Assembly (NCBI GenBank): GCA_028818705.1
Contig: JAPPNJ010000090.1
Span: 1-64,000 of the forward strand
Source: Candidatus Poribacteria bacterium
Lineage (GTDB): Bacteria > Poribacteria > WGA-4E > WGA-3G
Direction: 5' to 3'
Length of the DNA: 64,000 nucleotides
Of the stretch, positions 17,938-26,981 are shown one piece after another (position 1 is the stretch's first letter; the number at the start of each line of letters is the position of its first letter). A model generated the notes under the pieces. The model saw only the letters and a list, made by a program, of their open reading frames with translations. It made no database searches and was not told the DNA's origin. A program made the translations under genes and the position numbers.

Positions 17938-18182
17938 AAGCATTACAGGTACCAGAGTTTTCGACTTATGAAGAAGAAGCTGATTTTTGGGATAATATAG
18001 ACACCGCCGACTTCATGGAAGATGATGGACAATGGTTTCGCTTTGAAACACCTCACAAGCGGGCGATTCGTGTTGCGATTCTTCCTGAAATCGCCGAAGA
18101 ACTCAGTCAAAAAGCATCTGCACAAGGCGTGTCAATTGAAACCTTAGTGAATGTTCTTTTGATCGAGCATATACGGGAATGA
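17934..18182 (+). CDS. antitoxin partner of the BrnT-like toxin
   Basis: The 82-aa product is acidic in its first half (STYEEEADFWDNIDTADFMED, a typical BrnA/CopG-antitoxin-like toxin-binding arm) and has a C-terminal helical segment (LPEIAEELSQKASAQGVSIETLVNVLL) that resembles a ribbon-helix-helix or similar DNA-binding dimerisation unit. Gene order (toxin first, antitoxin second) and ATGA overlap are those of brnT-brnA operons. It presumably neutralises the toxin and represses the operon. Confidence 0.72.
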   Translation: MKALQVPEFSTYEEEADFWDNIDTADFMEDDGQWFRFETPHKRAIRVAILPEIAEELSQKASAQGVSIETLVNVLLIEHIRE

Positions 18183-18197
18183 ATATAGCCCAATTAG

Positions 18198-19622
18198 ATG
18201 AACCGCATCTTTAAAAATACCTCCTCTCTCTTCGGTGCGCATCTTATCAGCCGCCTGGGTTCACTCGTCATAACGATATGGCTAATGCCTCGTTATTTCT
18301 CTGAAAGTGAACTGGGTGGCTATTTTGTTGCGATTGCCCTTACCAATCTGATTGCCAGCCTGACAGAACTCGGTATGCAAAACCCACTCATACGGGAAAT
18401 GACGTTGCACCTGCAACAGACACGACACTACCTCGGCAACGCGCTCATCGTTCGCAGTATTCTGTCGATCGTCGCCTACGGTATCATGATTGTTAGTGGT
18501 ATATTCCTCTATACCCCGATAATCGTGGAGATGATAGTCTTCTTAGGATTGGCAGAGATTGCGAATTCCTTAGCGCAGTTGTATCGCTGTGTCTTTCGCG
18601 CACACGAGAAGATGAAATATGAAGCGCTCACCGTGATAGCTGAACGTGGTGTGTTTCTCTTAATAGGTGGTGGTGCGATCCTCTTCGACTATGGGCTGGT
18701 AACTGTCTGTCACGCGATGTTGGTAGCAGGTTGTATTAATCTGATCTTAAGTGTTGGACTCACCCGATACCGTTTCACTGTACTCGGCTTCCAACCGAGT
18801 CGAGAGATTGTGACGGTGCTGATGCAGCAGGCTTTGCCGTTTGCTATCGGCAACCTTTTCAACCTCCTCTATTTTCGTGTCGATGCGATTCTGGTGTCAA
18901 AACTGAGTTTAGATGGTGTGGATGCCAATACATGGTATGGTTTGGCGTATACGATTGTCAACGCTTTCACGATTCTACCCGGGGCATTCATGATGGGTGC
19001 CATGTTTCCTGTGTTATCCCGCGCGTGGGAACAAGAGAAAAATCGGTTTCCGGGAGCATGGACGTTCGGTATACGGTGGATGGTGCTGAGCGGACTTCCC
19101 TTTGCTGTCGGACTCTCAATACTATCTCCCGAAATTACAGCAGTGTTATTTCCGACCTATACACCAGCAGAAGTCGCCAAAGTGTCAGAAGCGCTCCAAT
19201 GGCTCAGTTGGGCGGGCGGACTCATCTTCTTGACAACAGCTGTGCTGTCAGTGCTTCGGGCAACGGATAAACGCCGCGCTTTTTCGGTGCTTATGGGTAC
19301 AACGGCACTCCTGAACATCTGCCTGAATTTATTCCTGATTCCGCGTTTCAGTCATGTCGGTGCAGCGATAGCGATGGTGATAAGTGAAGTGTTTTTACTG
19401 GTCTTTGGGATTGGCTACATCTCAAGAAATATTATAAGGTTCCGCGAAACGCCTCATATATTGCCGACGCTTTTGAAAGCGGTCTTTCTATCTGCTGTGA
19501 TGGGTATCGGTTTGACCCTATTGAAAGGGTTTCTTTCCATTTGGGTATTGATTCCGTTGGCGGTGGTGTTTTATGGTGGTGGGATTGCTATTTTTAAGGA
19601 AAATCTTGAACTTAAGATTTAA
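18198..19622 (+). CDS. polysaccharide/lipid-linked oligosaccharide flippase (MATE/MVF-like)
   Basis: The 474-aa product has about 12-14 hydrophobic segments spread over its full length, and the N-terminal pattern (NTSSLFGAHLISRLGSLV, then MPRYFSESELGGYFVAIAL) of the polysaccharide-transporter/Wzx group. It should sit in the inner membrane and flip undecaprenyl-linked glycans. No glycan-assembly genes are next to it; a GT4 glycosyltransferase lies 19 kb away. It begins 16 bases after the antitoxin stop without a clear ribosome site. Confidence 0.82.
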   Translation: MNRIFKNTSSLFGAHLISRLGSLVITIWLMPRYFSESELGGYFVAIALTNLIASLTELGMQNPLIREMTLHLQQTRHYLGNALIVRSILSIVAYGIMIVSGIFLYTPIIVEMIVFLGLAEIANSLAQLYRCVFRAHEKMKYEALTVIAERGVFLLIGGGAILFDYGLVTVCHAMLVAGCINLILSVGLTRYRFTVLGFQPSREIVTVLMQQALPFAIGNLFNLLYFRVDAILVSKLSLDGVDANTWYGLAYTIVNAFTILPGAFMMGAMFPVLSRAWEQEKNRFPGAWTFGIRWMVLSGLPFAVGLSILSPEITAVLFPTYTPAEVAKVSEALQWLSWAGGLIFLTTAVLSVLRATDKRRAFSVLMGTTALLNICLNLFLIPRFSHVGAAIAMVISEVFLLVFGIGYISRNIIRFRETPHILPTLLKAVFLSAVMGIGLTLLKGFLSIWVLIPLAVVFYGGGIAIFKENLELKI

Positions 19623-19720
19623 AGGGCGTATAATAGGATCTGAACCAGGATTATAGTTGCTTGTTGATTGATAACTCTTCTTTATAGCATTACCGAAATA
19701 TTTTCTCTAGCTTTATAGAT

Positions 19721-22700
19721 ATGAATTTCCAAGTCCACTGCAAGCGTTATTTACAAAACATAGACCACACTCAAGCCGACACCGAGGCTACTCCTGAACT
19801 CTCCTTTTTTCCACATTTTCAAGCGTTTCTTGAGGACATTGCCGTTAACCATTTTGAGAGAGCCACAATAACATTCATACAAGAACCGAGAAGGCTTGAT
19901 CAGATTGGAAGACCCGACTTCATTGTGCGCGAGGAATTACTGCCTATTGGTTATATTGAAGCGGAGGCTTATGGCAGAAATCTTGATGCACTCACCGGAC
20001 AAGCTGAAACACAGAATACTCGGTTTATTGAAAATCTTGATAATTTCATCCTCACCAATTTTGTTGAATTTCGGTTGTATACAGACGGACAACTCCGTTT
20101 AACAGCAAGCGTTGCAGACGAGAGTGAAAATTTAGAGAGGCTATTGGAGCGGTTTCTCAATGCCGGTCCCTTGCAAATCGGTACGCCAGAGGTGCTAGCG
20201 AAACACCTTGCGCGCCGCACACGTGAACTCCAAACCCAAATTGAAACGACGCTCACGGACGAAAACAGTCAGATCTACGGTATGTTTTCAGCGTTCAAGG
20301 AGCTCCTCCTTGCTACATTGACCCCAGATGATTTCGCCGATATGTATGCTCAAACGCTCGCTTATGGGCTCTTTGCGGCACGTTGCACACTTCCCAACGC
20401 AATCAATTTTTCACGCGAAACAGCAACCAATGCACTGCCACGCTCCAATCCGTTCCTACGCCAACTTTTCTATCAGGTAGCCTCTCCGAATCTTGAGGAG
20501 AACGTTACTTACATTTTAGACGACATCGCGACCCTCCTCCGAAACGTTTCCACAGAGATGCTCCGTACTGCCTTTAGTGTAAGGACCCATTTTGAGGATC
20601 CAGTCGTCCATTTCTACGAGACGTTTCTTGCAGAATACGATCCGCAGCGGCGCGTTGACCGTGGCGTCTATTATACACCGCCACAGGTTATCTCCTATAT
20701 TGTTCGTTCCATTGACAGTCTACTCAAAACAGAACTGAACAGACCAGATGGGCTCGCTGATGACAACACGCTCATTCTCGACCCGGCAACAGGCACCGGA
20801 GGCTTCCTCTTAGCAGTGCTTGACCACATCCGCGAATATGTCACAACCCGTTATGGCACAGGAGACTGGAACCGATATATCAACGCTCAACTGGTCAAAC
20901 GGCTTTTCGGGTTTGAACTATTGGTCGCTCCCTACACGATTGCACATCTGAAGTTGAGTCTGTTTTTACAAACACACGGTTGGCACGCCGATGAACGCCT
21001 CCGCATCTATCTCACCAATACACTGGAGGAACCTGTAGAGCGGACGGAACGGTTACCTTTTGCGGAATTTATCTCTCAGGAGGCGAACGCAGCCGTCTCG
21101 GTGAAACGGGACAAACCCTTGCTCCTTATCCTCGGCAATCCACCCTATCCGCAGGATTCTGCCAATCCAAGTCGCGAAGGACAGAGGTTAACTTTTATTG
21201 GCGAACTTATTGAAGATTATAGACAAATAGATGGTCAACCACTTGGGGACATAAATTCTAAAGTCCTTCAATCAGATTACGTGAAATTCATTCGGTGGGC
21301 ACAGTGGCGGATTGACAAAAATGGTGAAGGCGTTGTCGGCTTTATTGTCAATAACAGTTTCCTTGATGGACCGACCTTCCGCGGTATGCGGCAAAGTTTG
21401 TTAGCAAGTTTCAATACCATCTATCTACTCAACCTACACGGCAGTAGTAGAATAACAGAAGTTGTTCCTGAAGCAGTAAGAGATGAAAACGTCTTTGACA
21501 TTTCACAAGGGGTTTGCATCCTCTTGTGTGTTAAAGAAAGTGATAACCCAGCACCAGCAAAGACTTATTACGCCGATATGTGGGGACTTCGAGAAGAAAA
21601 ATACAATACGCTTTCCGAGATCGATGTCCAATCCACGGAATGGTGCGACTTACAACCGATTTCACCGTACTACCTACTTGTGCCGCAAGCAACTGAGCTT
21701 ATAGCTGAGTATGAACTTGGATGGAAGACCACAGACGTTTTTCAAACAGACTCAGTGGGGATCGTCACCGGACGGGATAAATTTACCCTTCATTGGACAA
21801 GTGAAAAACTGCGCGAGACTGTGGATGATTTTGTTTCCCTCTCTGAAGATGACGCGCGCAAGAAATATCAATTACCGAAGGATAGCCAAGATTGGAAGAT
21901 TCACCGTGCCCAAGCCGATCTTCGCAATCATCCGGATGCTGACCAGCACATCACGTCTATCCATTACCGTCCATTTGACACACGCTGGACCTACTATACT
22001 GGACAATCATCTGGTTTCCATGGACGTCCGCGCCCTGATATTATGAGACACATGCGGAGGGAGAATCTTGCCCTTTGTGTTCATCGCGGTATCAAAAGTC
22101 CTATATGGCAACACGTTTTGGTGACTGATCAAATCAGTGAGAAAAGTTATATTTCAAATAGGGGTGAACCCACGGCACATGTATTTCCGCTCTACCTATA
22201 TCCGAATCCAGCGGAGTTGGAACTCTCAACAGAGCGTTCGCTCAATCTAAAGCCTGCGTTTCTCAAGGCGTTAGCAGAGGCGTTAGGAATCTCGCAAACA
22301 GATCCTTCCGGGCTGCCTGAAGATATTTCACCCGAAGCAATTCTCGGTTATATCTATGCGGTTTTGTATAGTCCTACCTATCGTGAACGGTATTACGAAT
22401 TTCTGAAATACGATTTCCCGCGCATCCCGTTACCCCAAGATATTGCATACTTCCGTAAACTCGCAGCGTTGGGGCAGAATTTGATTGTCTGGCATCTTTT
22501 GAACGCGTCGCGATCAGAGGTCGCTCCTACAGCAGGGGAGGGACGAGCACGGCATCGGTTTGAGGGTGAAGGTGATGCCGTTGTCTCAAAGGTTCGCTAT
22601 GCAGGTGGACACGTCTGGATTAACCCAACGCAGCACTTCACGGATGTGTCTAAAGCGGTATGGGAGTATGAGATCGGGGCATATCAGGTGTGTGAGAAGT

Positions 22701-22828
22701 GGTTGAAGGATCGGCGGGGGAGTGTCTTAAGCCATGCGGAGGTGCGTCAGTATTGCGCGACTTTGGTTGCGATTGCAGAGACGCTGCGGATTATGGCGGA
22801 GATTGATGAGGTATTTGATTTTCAATAG
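19721..22828 (+). CDS. type ISP-like restriction/modification protein (nuclease-like, N6-adenine methylase, target recognition)
   Basis: The 1035-aa product starts with a PD-(D/E)xK-like region (about 55-140: GRPDFIVRE and then IGYIEAEAYG), where homologues usually read ExK; here the lysine is Glu, so cleavage activity may be lost. A helical spacer leads to the gamma-class adenine methylase: GVYYTPPQVISYIV near 310, AdoMet loop DPATGTGGFLLA near 345 and catalytic NPPYPQD near 477. The C-terminal 450 residues should hold target recognition. There is no helicase block between nuclease and methylase, which makes it closer to single-chain type IIG or the short ISP-annotated proteins. It is the third DNA-modification or defence gene set in the first 23 kb. 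Confidence 0.85.
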   Translation: MNFQVHCKRYLQNIDHTQADTEATPELSFFPHFQAFLEDIAVNHFERATITFIQEPRRLDQIGRPDFIVREELLPIGYIEAEAYGRNLDALTGQAETQNTRFIENLDNFILTNFVEFRLYTDGQLRLTASVADESENLERLLERFLNAGPLQIGTPEVLAKHLARRTRELQTQIETTLTDENSQIYGMFSAFKELLLATLTPDDFADMYAQTLAYGLFAARCTLPNAINFSRETATNALPRSNPFLRQLFYQVASPNLEENVTYILDDIATLLRNVSTEMLRTAFSVRTHFEDPVVHFYETFLAEYDPQRRVDRGVYYTPPQVISYIVRSIDSLLKTELNRPDGLADDNTLILDPATGTGGFLLAVLDHIREYVTTRYGTGDWNRYINAQLVKRLFGFELLVAPYTIAHLKLSLFLQTHGWHADERLRIYLTNTLEEPVERTERLPFAEFISQEANAAVSVKRDKPLLLILGNPPYPQDSANPSREGQRLTFIGELIEDYRQIDGQPLGDINSKVLQSDYVKFIRWAQWRIDKNGEGVVGFIVNNSFLDGPTFRGMRQSLLASFNTIYLLNLHGSSRITEVVPEAVRDENVFDISQGVCILLCVKESDNPAPAKTYYADMWGLREEKYNTLSEIDVQSTEWCDLQPISPYYLLVPQATELIAEYELGWKTTDVFQTDSVGIVTGRDKFTLHWTSEKLRETVDDFVSLSEDDARKKYQLPKDSQDWKIHRAQADLRNHPDADQHITSIHYRPFDTRWTYYTGQSSGFHGRPRPDIMRHMRRENLALCVHRGIKSPIWQHVLVTDQISEKSYISNRGEPTAHVFPLYLYPNPAELELSTERSLNLKPAFLKALAEALGISQTDPSGLPEDISPEAILGYIYAVLYSPTYRERYYEFLKYDFPRIPLPQDIAYFRKLAALGQNLIVWHLLNASRSEVAPTAGEGRARHRFEGEGDAVVSKVRYAGGHVWINPTQHFTDVSKAVWEYEIGAYQVCEKWLKDRRGSVLSHAEVRQYCATLVAIAETLRIMAEIDEVFDFQ

Positions 22829-22905
22829 GCTTGGGGCCATCAACATTCCTAAAAGTTTATCACTCACCTGTGGAACGTTCGGTTTGGAAACCTATTTCCG
22901 AACTT

Positions 22906-24057
22906 TTACCCATTCCATTCCATATGTTGAAAAATATCTGGGCATCGCGCCTGAAGCGTAAAATTTGCTGTTTCCCAACCATGTCGATAAAGAAGGTCAT
23001 ATTCAGCTTCTTCTAGTCTCCAAAGTGTAGTTTTAAAATCCTCAGCATCCTTGGCCTGTTTCATAGATAAAGTATTCCTCGTTAATTCATCAATTAATTC
23101 CTCGTCTAATCCCTCGTCAGTTTCGATGGTTTCCAGTATTTCGCGCGCGGTATTACCGATTTCAAAGTAAACACCAGAATTGCCATGACTTTCAAAATGA
23201 TTCATCAGAATGCGAGATCTTAAAATCCGAGCCTGGTCTATCATTACAGCCAGAACCCGGTCCATACGCTTCCAAAACCAACGAGAATGCTGCTCAATTT
23301 CAATAGGATCTGAAGCATCACTTATTACTAAAAAGTCGTAATCTCCTTTATACTCCTGGTTTTCAATATCATAAAGTCCTTCAAGGCCCAGGTTGTCGTA
23401 GACACCGCCATCCCAAAGATGAAGTTTTCTAAATTGTGCCTGAGATTCTTCTCTCCTTTGCTCTTGAAACTGGAACCATCTGAAATTTTTTGTATCCAGA
23501 ACTAGCGGACCGATTAAGATCGGATAAGCGGCAGAAGCAGCCATTGCATCAGTTAGAGGGATACTTGGTTTTTCAACGTAGTTTGTGACATCCTCCCCCA
23601 TCCAGCCTTGGGGGATGAACTGCCAATTCCTACCGGATTCATACGTTGTTGCGTTTAAAATCCACCGGGGTTCGGGGGGAATATCATTTAGACTCTCGGA
23701 AATTTTCCACGATTTTTGTATACTTTTAGAAATTGATTTTAGTCTTTTCCCAAGGAGGAGTCTAGGTTGGGTTATTACCCTAAGTATTGCTCCGAGTTGA
23801 ATGTTTGTCTGTGTTAGATACCTTCGCGCCTGAATAAGACATTCACGGAGGAAAAAATCACTCGCCGGCCACCTGTTTTCAGCAATGGAATAAATCAAAC
23901 CGGTCACCAGCGTGCCACCTGAAACGGTAGAGAGATACTTGACTTTTTCTAAAAGGCTGTCTTCTGCCAATCTGCCCAGAATACCTAAGTGAAAAACGGC
24001 AGCTCGAACTCCGCCTCCTGATAGTGCAATTCCAATTTTCAAGTCATCTTTTGTCAT
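22906..24057 (-). CDS. patatin-like phospholipase
   Basis: The 383-aa product shows the patatin features: oxyanion loop SGGGVRAA (residues 14-21), nucleophile serine in STVSGGT (about 43-49, with Thr in place of the first Gly of GxSxG), and the catalytic Asp in WDGGVYDNLG. No signal peptide; probably cytoplasmic or membrane-associated acyl hydrolase. GGAGG and AAGGGAA precede the ATG. Patatins occur in housekeeping and in some antiphage systems; near this many defence genes the latter is possible, but nothing in the sequence decides it. It converges on the type ISP-like gene. Confidence 0.88.
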   Translation of the reverse strand: MTKDDLKIGIALSGGGVRAAVFHLGILGRLAEDSLLEKVKYLSTVSGGTLVTGLIYSIAENRWPASDFFLRECLIQARRYLTQTNIQLGAILRVITQPRLLLGKRLKSISKSIQKSWKISESLNDIPPEPRWILNATTYESGRNWQFIPQGWMGEDVTNYVEKPSIPLTDAMAASAAYPILIGPLVLDTKNFRWFQFQEQRREESQAQFRKLHLWDGGVYDNLGLEGLYDIENQEYKGDYDFLVISDASDPIEIEQHSRWFWKRMDRVLAVMIDQARILRSRILMNHFESHGNSGVYFEIGNTAREILETIETDEGLDEELIDELTRNTLSMKQAKDAEDFKTTLWRLEEAEYDLLYRHGWETANFTLQARCPDIFQHMEWNG

Positions 24058-24168
24058 TTCCCTTGTCCTCCTTTACTACTCTGATCTTCACGCACTTAGA
24101 AAACTCTCTTGTAAGAAAAGAGAGTCTCGACAAAGTTTGGGTTAAGACTGAATATGAAAAACACATTT

Positions 24169-25440
24169 TCAAGCGTACAGTCCGTCAAGCACCTGAAAAT
24201 AATGAGGGAAGGTTTTACCGACACATTCTGGATTATTAATCCGGACACCGGGGACTTTCAGACCGACGAGCGAAAATGCCATCGCCATGCGGTGGTCTTC
24301 ATAAGTGTCAATTGCTGCAGGGGTAATAGAGGTGGGTGAAATTTCGAGACCGTCTTGGTGCTCAACAACAGGGACGCCTAATTTTCGGAGTTCCGTCACC
24401 ATTGCATGGATTCGATCGGTCTCTTGCCAACGTGTGTGTTCAATGTTTCGGATGGTTACTTTGCTATCGGCGAAGGGAGCGATCGCAGCGAGGGTCAGGG
24501 AAGTATCCGAAATTGCTCTCATATCTATATCAATTCCCTTTAACCGCTGCGGTCCGGTGACAGTAATGCCCATGTCGGAAACGGTGACCTGACACCCCAT
24601 CTGCTCTAAGACATGGACAAATTGAATATCGCCTTGTGCAGAATCCAAGTGTAGATGTTTAACTGTGACGCGTCCACCAGTGATCGCAGCAGCGGCAAAG
24701 AAGTAAGAAGCGTTGGAGGCATCGGGCTCAATGTTGTAGGTGCGTGGCTGATATTGCTGCCCACCTTCAACCCGAAAATATCGATAATCTTCGTTGACAA
24801 CCCGCACACCAAAGGCTTCCATGACCGATAGTGTAATGTCGATATAGGGCATTTCGCGTTTCCCGATAACCTCAATCTCCATTCCATTTTTCGCACACGG
24901 CGCGATGAGGAGTAGCGCAGTTAAGAATTGGCTGCTTTTGCTGACATCAAGTCGGGTTTTTCCGCCTTCCAATCCATTTGCATCGACCATAATAGGTAGA
25001 TGTCCGTTGTCAAATTGTGAGCGCGCCGAAACCCCGATTTGCCTCAGCGCGTCCAGCAAATCGGAGATAGGACGACTACGCCGCATCGGTTCATCACCAT
25101 CAACGACGTATTTTCCGTGTCCTAACGAAAGATAGCCGGTCAGGGAACGCGAAGTAGTACCTGAGTTCCCGATATAGAGTTCCGCACTGGAAATCGGAAT
25201 ATTGTCCCCATTTCCACGCACATCAAACGTTGCGCGCTTTTCATCAGCGTTAATCCCGACCCCGAGTTTTCGCAAGGATGTAGACATATAATGTGTATCG
25301 TCGCTGAAAAGAGCACCGGTCAAAGTTGAAGCACCGCGTGCCATTGCAGCAACTAACAATGCGCGGTTGGTATAGCTTTTGGAACCAGGGACATCTATTG
25401 TGACATCAATCGGTTTGCGAATAGATTGTATCTCAACCAT
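24169..25440 (-). CDS. aroA: 3-phosphoshikimate 1-carboxyvinyltransferase (EPSP synthase)
   Basis: The 423-aa product is full length for EPSP synthase, which joins shikimate-3-phosphate and PEP in the sixth step of the shikimate pathway. Landmarks: PGSKSYTNRALL at 18-29, GNSGTTSRSLTG near 88-99, DGDEPMRRSRP near 110-120, QFLTALL, EPDASNASYFFAAA, and TYEDHRMAMAF near the end. The TxR loop reads TTSRS rather than the common TAMRP, which affects the PEP-site environment and could change glyphosate response. The gene stands alone; trpF at the left end is the only other aromatic-pathway gene here. Confidence 0.95.
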   Translation of the reverse strand: MVEIQSIRKPIDVTIDVPGSKSYTNRALLVAAMARGASTLTGALFSDDTHYMSTSLRKLGVGINADEKRATFDVRGNGDNIPISSAELYIGNSGTTSRSLTGYLSLGHGKYVVDGDEPMRRSRPISDLLDALRQIGVSARSQFDNGHLPIMVDANGLEGGKTRLDVSKSSQFLTALLLIAPCAKNGMEIEVIGKREMPYIDITLSVMEAFGVRVVNEDYRYFRVEGGQQYQPRTYNIEPDASNASYFFAAAAITGGRVTVKHLHLDSAQGDIQFVHVLEQMGCQVTVSDMGITVTGPQRLKGIDIDMRAISDTSLTLAAIAPFADSKVTIRNIEHTRWQETDRIHAMVTELRKLGVPVVEHQDGLEISPTSITPAAIDTYEDHRMAMAFSLVGLKVPGVRINNPECVGKTFPHYFQVLDGLYA

Positions 25441-25634
25441 CTTTTAATTTTACCTTGCGGTTCGGTCAGGCAGATTAGATACTTGACGCGCTGCTCCGTA
25501 TATCCGTCCTCCACTACGTTACGGACTACGCACAGAAGATAATCGGGAATCGGAGTTCCCTCCTACAGAATTTGTCCTCCTTGTGCAAGCCTATAGAGGC
25601 TTGTGGGACAATGTTACGGACTACGGGTTTTCAT
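25441..25634. repeat. repeat-bearing intergenic region
   Basis: GTTACGGACTACG occurs twice (25518-25530, 25613-25625). CAAGCC...GGCTTG (25586-25603) forms a hairpin. GGAATCGGAGTTCCCTCC followed by TACAG belongs to the dispersed GTAGGAG repeat family seen elsewhere in this window. Confidence 0.55.
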
Positions 25635-26534
25635 TCATTTAGCAATCCCTGCTTCCGATAATAATTGTCGAAGTTCGTCTTTCGCAGCATCGCTAACTGG
25701 AAGCAACGGGTTCGTCGTATAAGCGTTGCAGACGCCTAAAATTTCCAGACATGCCTTCATGCCGCTGACACCTTGCCCATACGTATACATTTTGCTGAGT
25801 TGGAGCAATAACTTTTGCAAGCGGTGGACTTCGTCAATGTCGCGTGCCTTTGCAGCGTTGTAGAGCGCGACCGATTCTTTCGGGGCGACGTTTGAAATCG
25901 AGATAACCCCACCATCAGCACCGAACAGCACAGCTGCACCAATCGCTGTATGTGAGCCGAGCATGATAGAGAAATCCGTCCGGTCCCCGAGCAAGGTCAA
26001 GAGATTGAGGCAGTTTGTCCAATCACCAGAACTGTCTTTAATACCGACGATGTTATCGCAATCCTCTGCAAGTTGCGCGACTACTTGCGGTTTGATTGAA
26101 GTTTTGACGGTTGAAGGTATATTGTAAATGAAAACGGGGAGTTCAGTACTTGCAGCAATAGTCTGATAAAATTCAATTAGATCTGCGTCATCGGTAGAAG
26201 GATAGTAGTAACCCGGAGTCGCGGCAACGACATCGACACCGAACTGTTCGGCGATTTCAATGTTCTGGATGATGCGCTGTGCACTTGTGTCCATCACACC
26301 ACAGATGATCGGGACGCGACCACCGACTGTTTTGACAGCGATGTCCATTGCACGTTCGCGCTCCGTATTTGTCAATGTCGTAAATTCGCCAGACGTTCCT
26401 AATAGATAGATACCGTGAACACCGTTGTCAATCAAGCGATTGAGCTGTTTGACAAATCCAAGTTCATCGACGCGTTCTTTTTCATCAAGCGGTGTTATCG
26501 TCGGTGAAAAAATGCCTTCAAATCGGATACTCAT
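25635..26534 (-). CDS. DapA/N-acetylneuraminate-lyase family aldolase
   Basis: The 299-aa product is a TIM-barrel class I aldolase: GTSGE at 46-50, Tyr137 in FIYNIPS and the Schiff-base Lys166 in GIKDSSGD. AGGAGG lies 9 bases before the ATG. It could be dihydrodipicolinate synthase (lysine and diaminopimelate synthesis), but the family also contains sugar-acid and hydroxyproline-pathway lyases with the same signature, and no other lysine gene is close. Cytoplasmic, usually tetrameric. Confidence 0.9.
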   Translation of the reverse strand: MSIRFEGIFSPTITPLDEKERVDELGFVKQLNRLIDNGVHGIYLLGTSGEFTTLTNTERERAMDIAVKTVGGRVPIICGVMDTSAQRIIQNIEIAEQFGVDVVAATPGYYYPSTDDADLIEFYQTIAASTELPVFIYNIPSTVKTSIKPQVVAQLAEDCDNIVGIKDSSGDWTNCLNLLTLLGDRTDFSIMLGSHTAIGAAVLFGADGGVISISNVAPKESVALYNAAKARDIDEVHRLQKLLLQLSKMYTYGQGVSGMKACLEILGVCNAYTTNPLLPVSDAAKDELRQLLSEAGIAK

Positions 26535-26981
26535 GAATGCCTCCTGTGGGGCGCAATTGTAGTCTTTGCTTACTGATACAAACTTATAGAGAAGGTTTTA
26601 TAGATTATCTTTCAGCCTTAAAATTTTAGTTTAGCAGAATTGGTTTTAGATGTCAAGCGCTGAAAAAATAGGTGCATGGCTATTTATGGTAGATTTTAGA
26701 ATTACTTATGCACTTTGAGAAGCAAGGCACAAAGCCGAAGCCATCCTCGCTAAACACCTGTTGTAAAGACAGAGAATATAAAACTAAAACAAAGTTGGAT
26801 AGAGTCGAGATTCGGAGATCGCTCCTACCACTTTATCAAATAAGTTTAGACTTGTAAGCTGCGCCGAATATGTGCTATCATGGTGTGTAATATCGGCTTG
26901 CATGCTTTGGACGCATATTCCTTCACAGATACGACCCGTATAGGAGGCAGATAGTGTCGAACGACACCAAATAAGTCAGAG
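26535..26981. other. 447-bp intergenic region with dispersed repeats
   Basis: No gene is seen. ATTTTAGAATTACTTATGCACTT-type sequence at 26693-26716 is repeated, with changes, at 34813-34836 and 60609-60632. ATTCGGAGATCGCTCCTACC near 26810-26829 is a member of the GTAGGAG repeat family. The right end contains the probable promoter of the histidine kinase gene. Confidence 0.5.
26852..26881 (+). promoter_or_regulatory. probable promoter of the histidine kinase gene
   Basis: TTGTAA (26852-26857), 18 bases, TATCAT (26876-26881) with an extended TG one base before the -10. The gene starts at 26982. Confidence 0.4.
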
